From contig CALFBV010000085.1 of the NCBI GenBank assembly GCA_937951395.1, positions 1 to 6,908 on the forward strand: a DNA stretch of 6,908 nt, written 5' to 3'. Below, in pieces: positions 6,880-6,908 of this stretch. The stretch comes from an uncultured Rubritalea sp. (lineage in GTDB: Bacteria; Verrucomicrobiota; Verrucomicrobiia; Verrucomicrobiales; Akkermansiaceae). Numbering within the stretch: position 1 is the first letter of the stretch; each line of letters starts with the position of its first letter. The notes under the pieces were generated by a model. It was not told where the DNA came from. It saw nothing but the letters and a program-made list of their open reading frames with translations, and made no database searches. The position numbers and the translations under genes were made by a program.

Positions 6880-6908
6880 TTTAAGCTCTTCTTCCTCTTC
6901 ATCAGTAG

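Overview
This is an ordinary housekeeping stretch of a bacterial chromosome of intermediate GC content. It carries ribosomal protein L17 (rplQ), RNA polymerase alpha (rpoA), a tRNA-Asp, a full-length single-chain FGAM synthase (purL) and a membrane-anchored protein I do not recognise. All protein genes are on the minus strand; the tRNA alone is on the plus strand. The organism cannot be fixed from the sequence. The single-chain PurL resembles the shorter 'clade II' type (about 1,240 residues) rather than the proteobacterial enzyme. RpoA has an acidic N-terminal extension and a C-terminal tail, no start has a good Shine-Dalgarno sequence, and rpoA-rplQ is not preceded by rpsD. My best guess is a member of the Verrucomicrobiota/PVC group, held with low confidence.

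Layout from left to right. Positions 1-79 may hold the first codons of a further minus-strand gene running off the edge. Positions 104-150 are a strong rho-independent terminator for rplQ. rplQ (179-583) and rpoA (618-1754) form a two-gene transcription unit with a 34-base gap. Positions 1755-2081 are a divergent intergenic region with a GC-rich segment next to rpoA, an AT-rich segment, and a likely promoter for tRNA-Asp (2082-2158). A hairpin with T/A tracts on both sides (2173-2210) separates the convergent tRNA and purL and can terminate both. purL (2246-5986) fills most of the window. Upstream of it, 59 bases away on the same strand, is a gene for a single-pass membrane protein (6046-6879), whose start region is ambiguous because the window ends 29 bases later.

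The genes belong to translation (L17, tRNA-Asp), transcription (alpha) and de novo purine synthesis (PurL). I see no mobile element, CRISPR array, riboswitch, phage gene or defence gene. The more interesting points are modest: rpoA-rplQ separated from the usual S13-S11-S4 genes, a GC-rich and possibly structured rpoA leader, a 15-bp tandem duplication in the rpoA 5' end, absence of Shine-Dalgarno signals, and the uncharacterised membrane protein. I found no convincing new biological system here.
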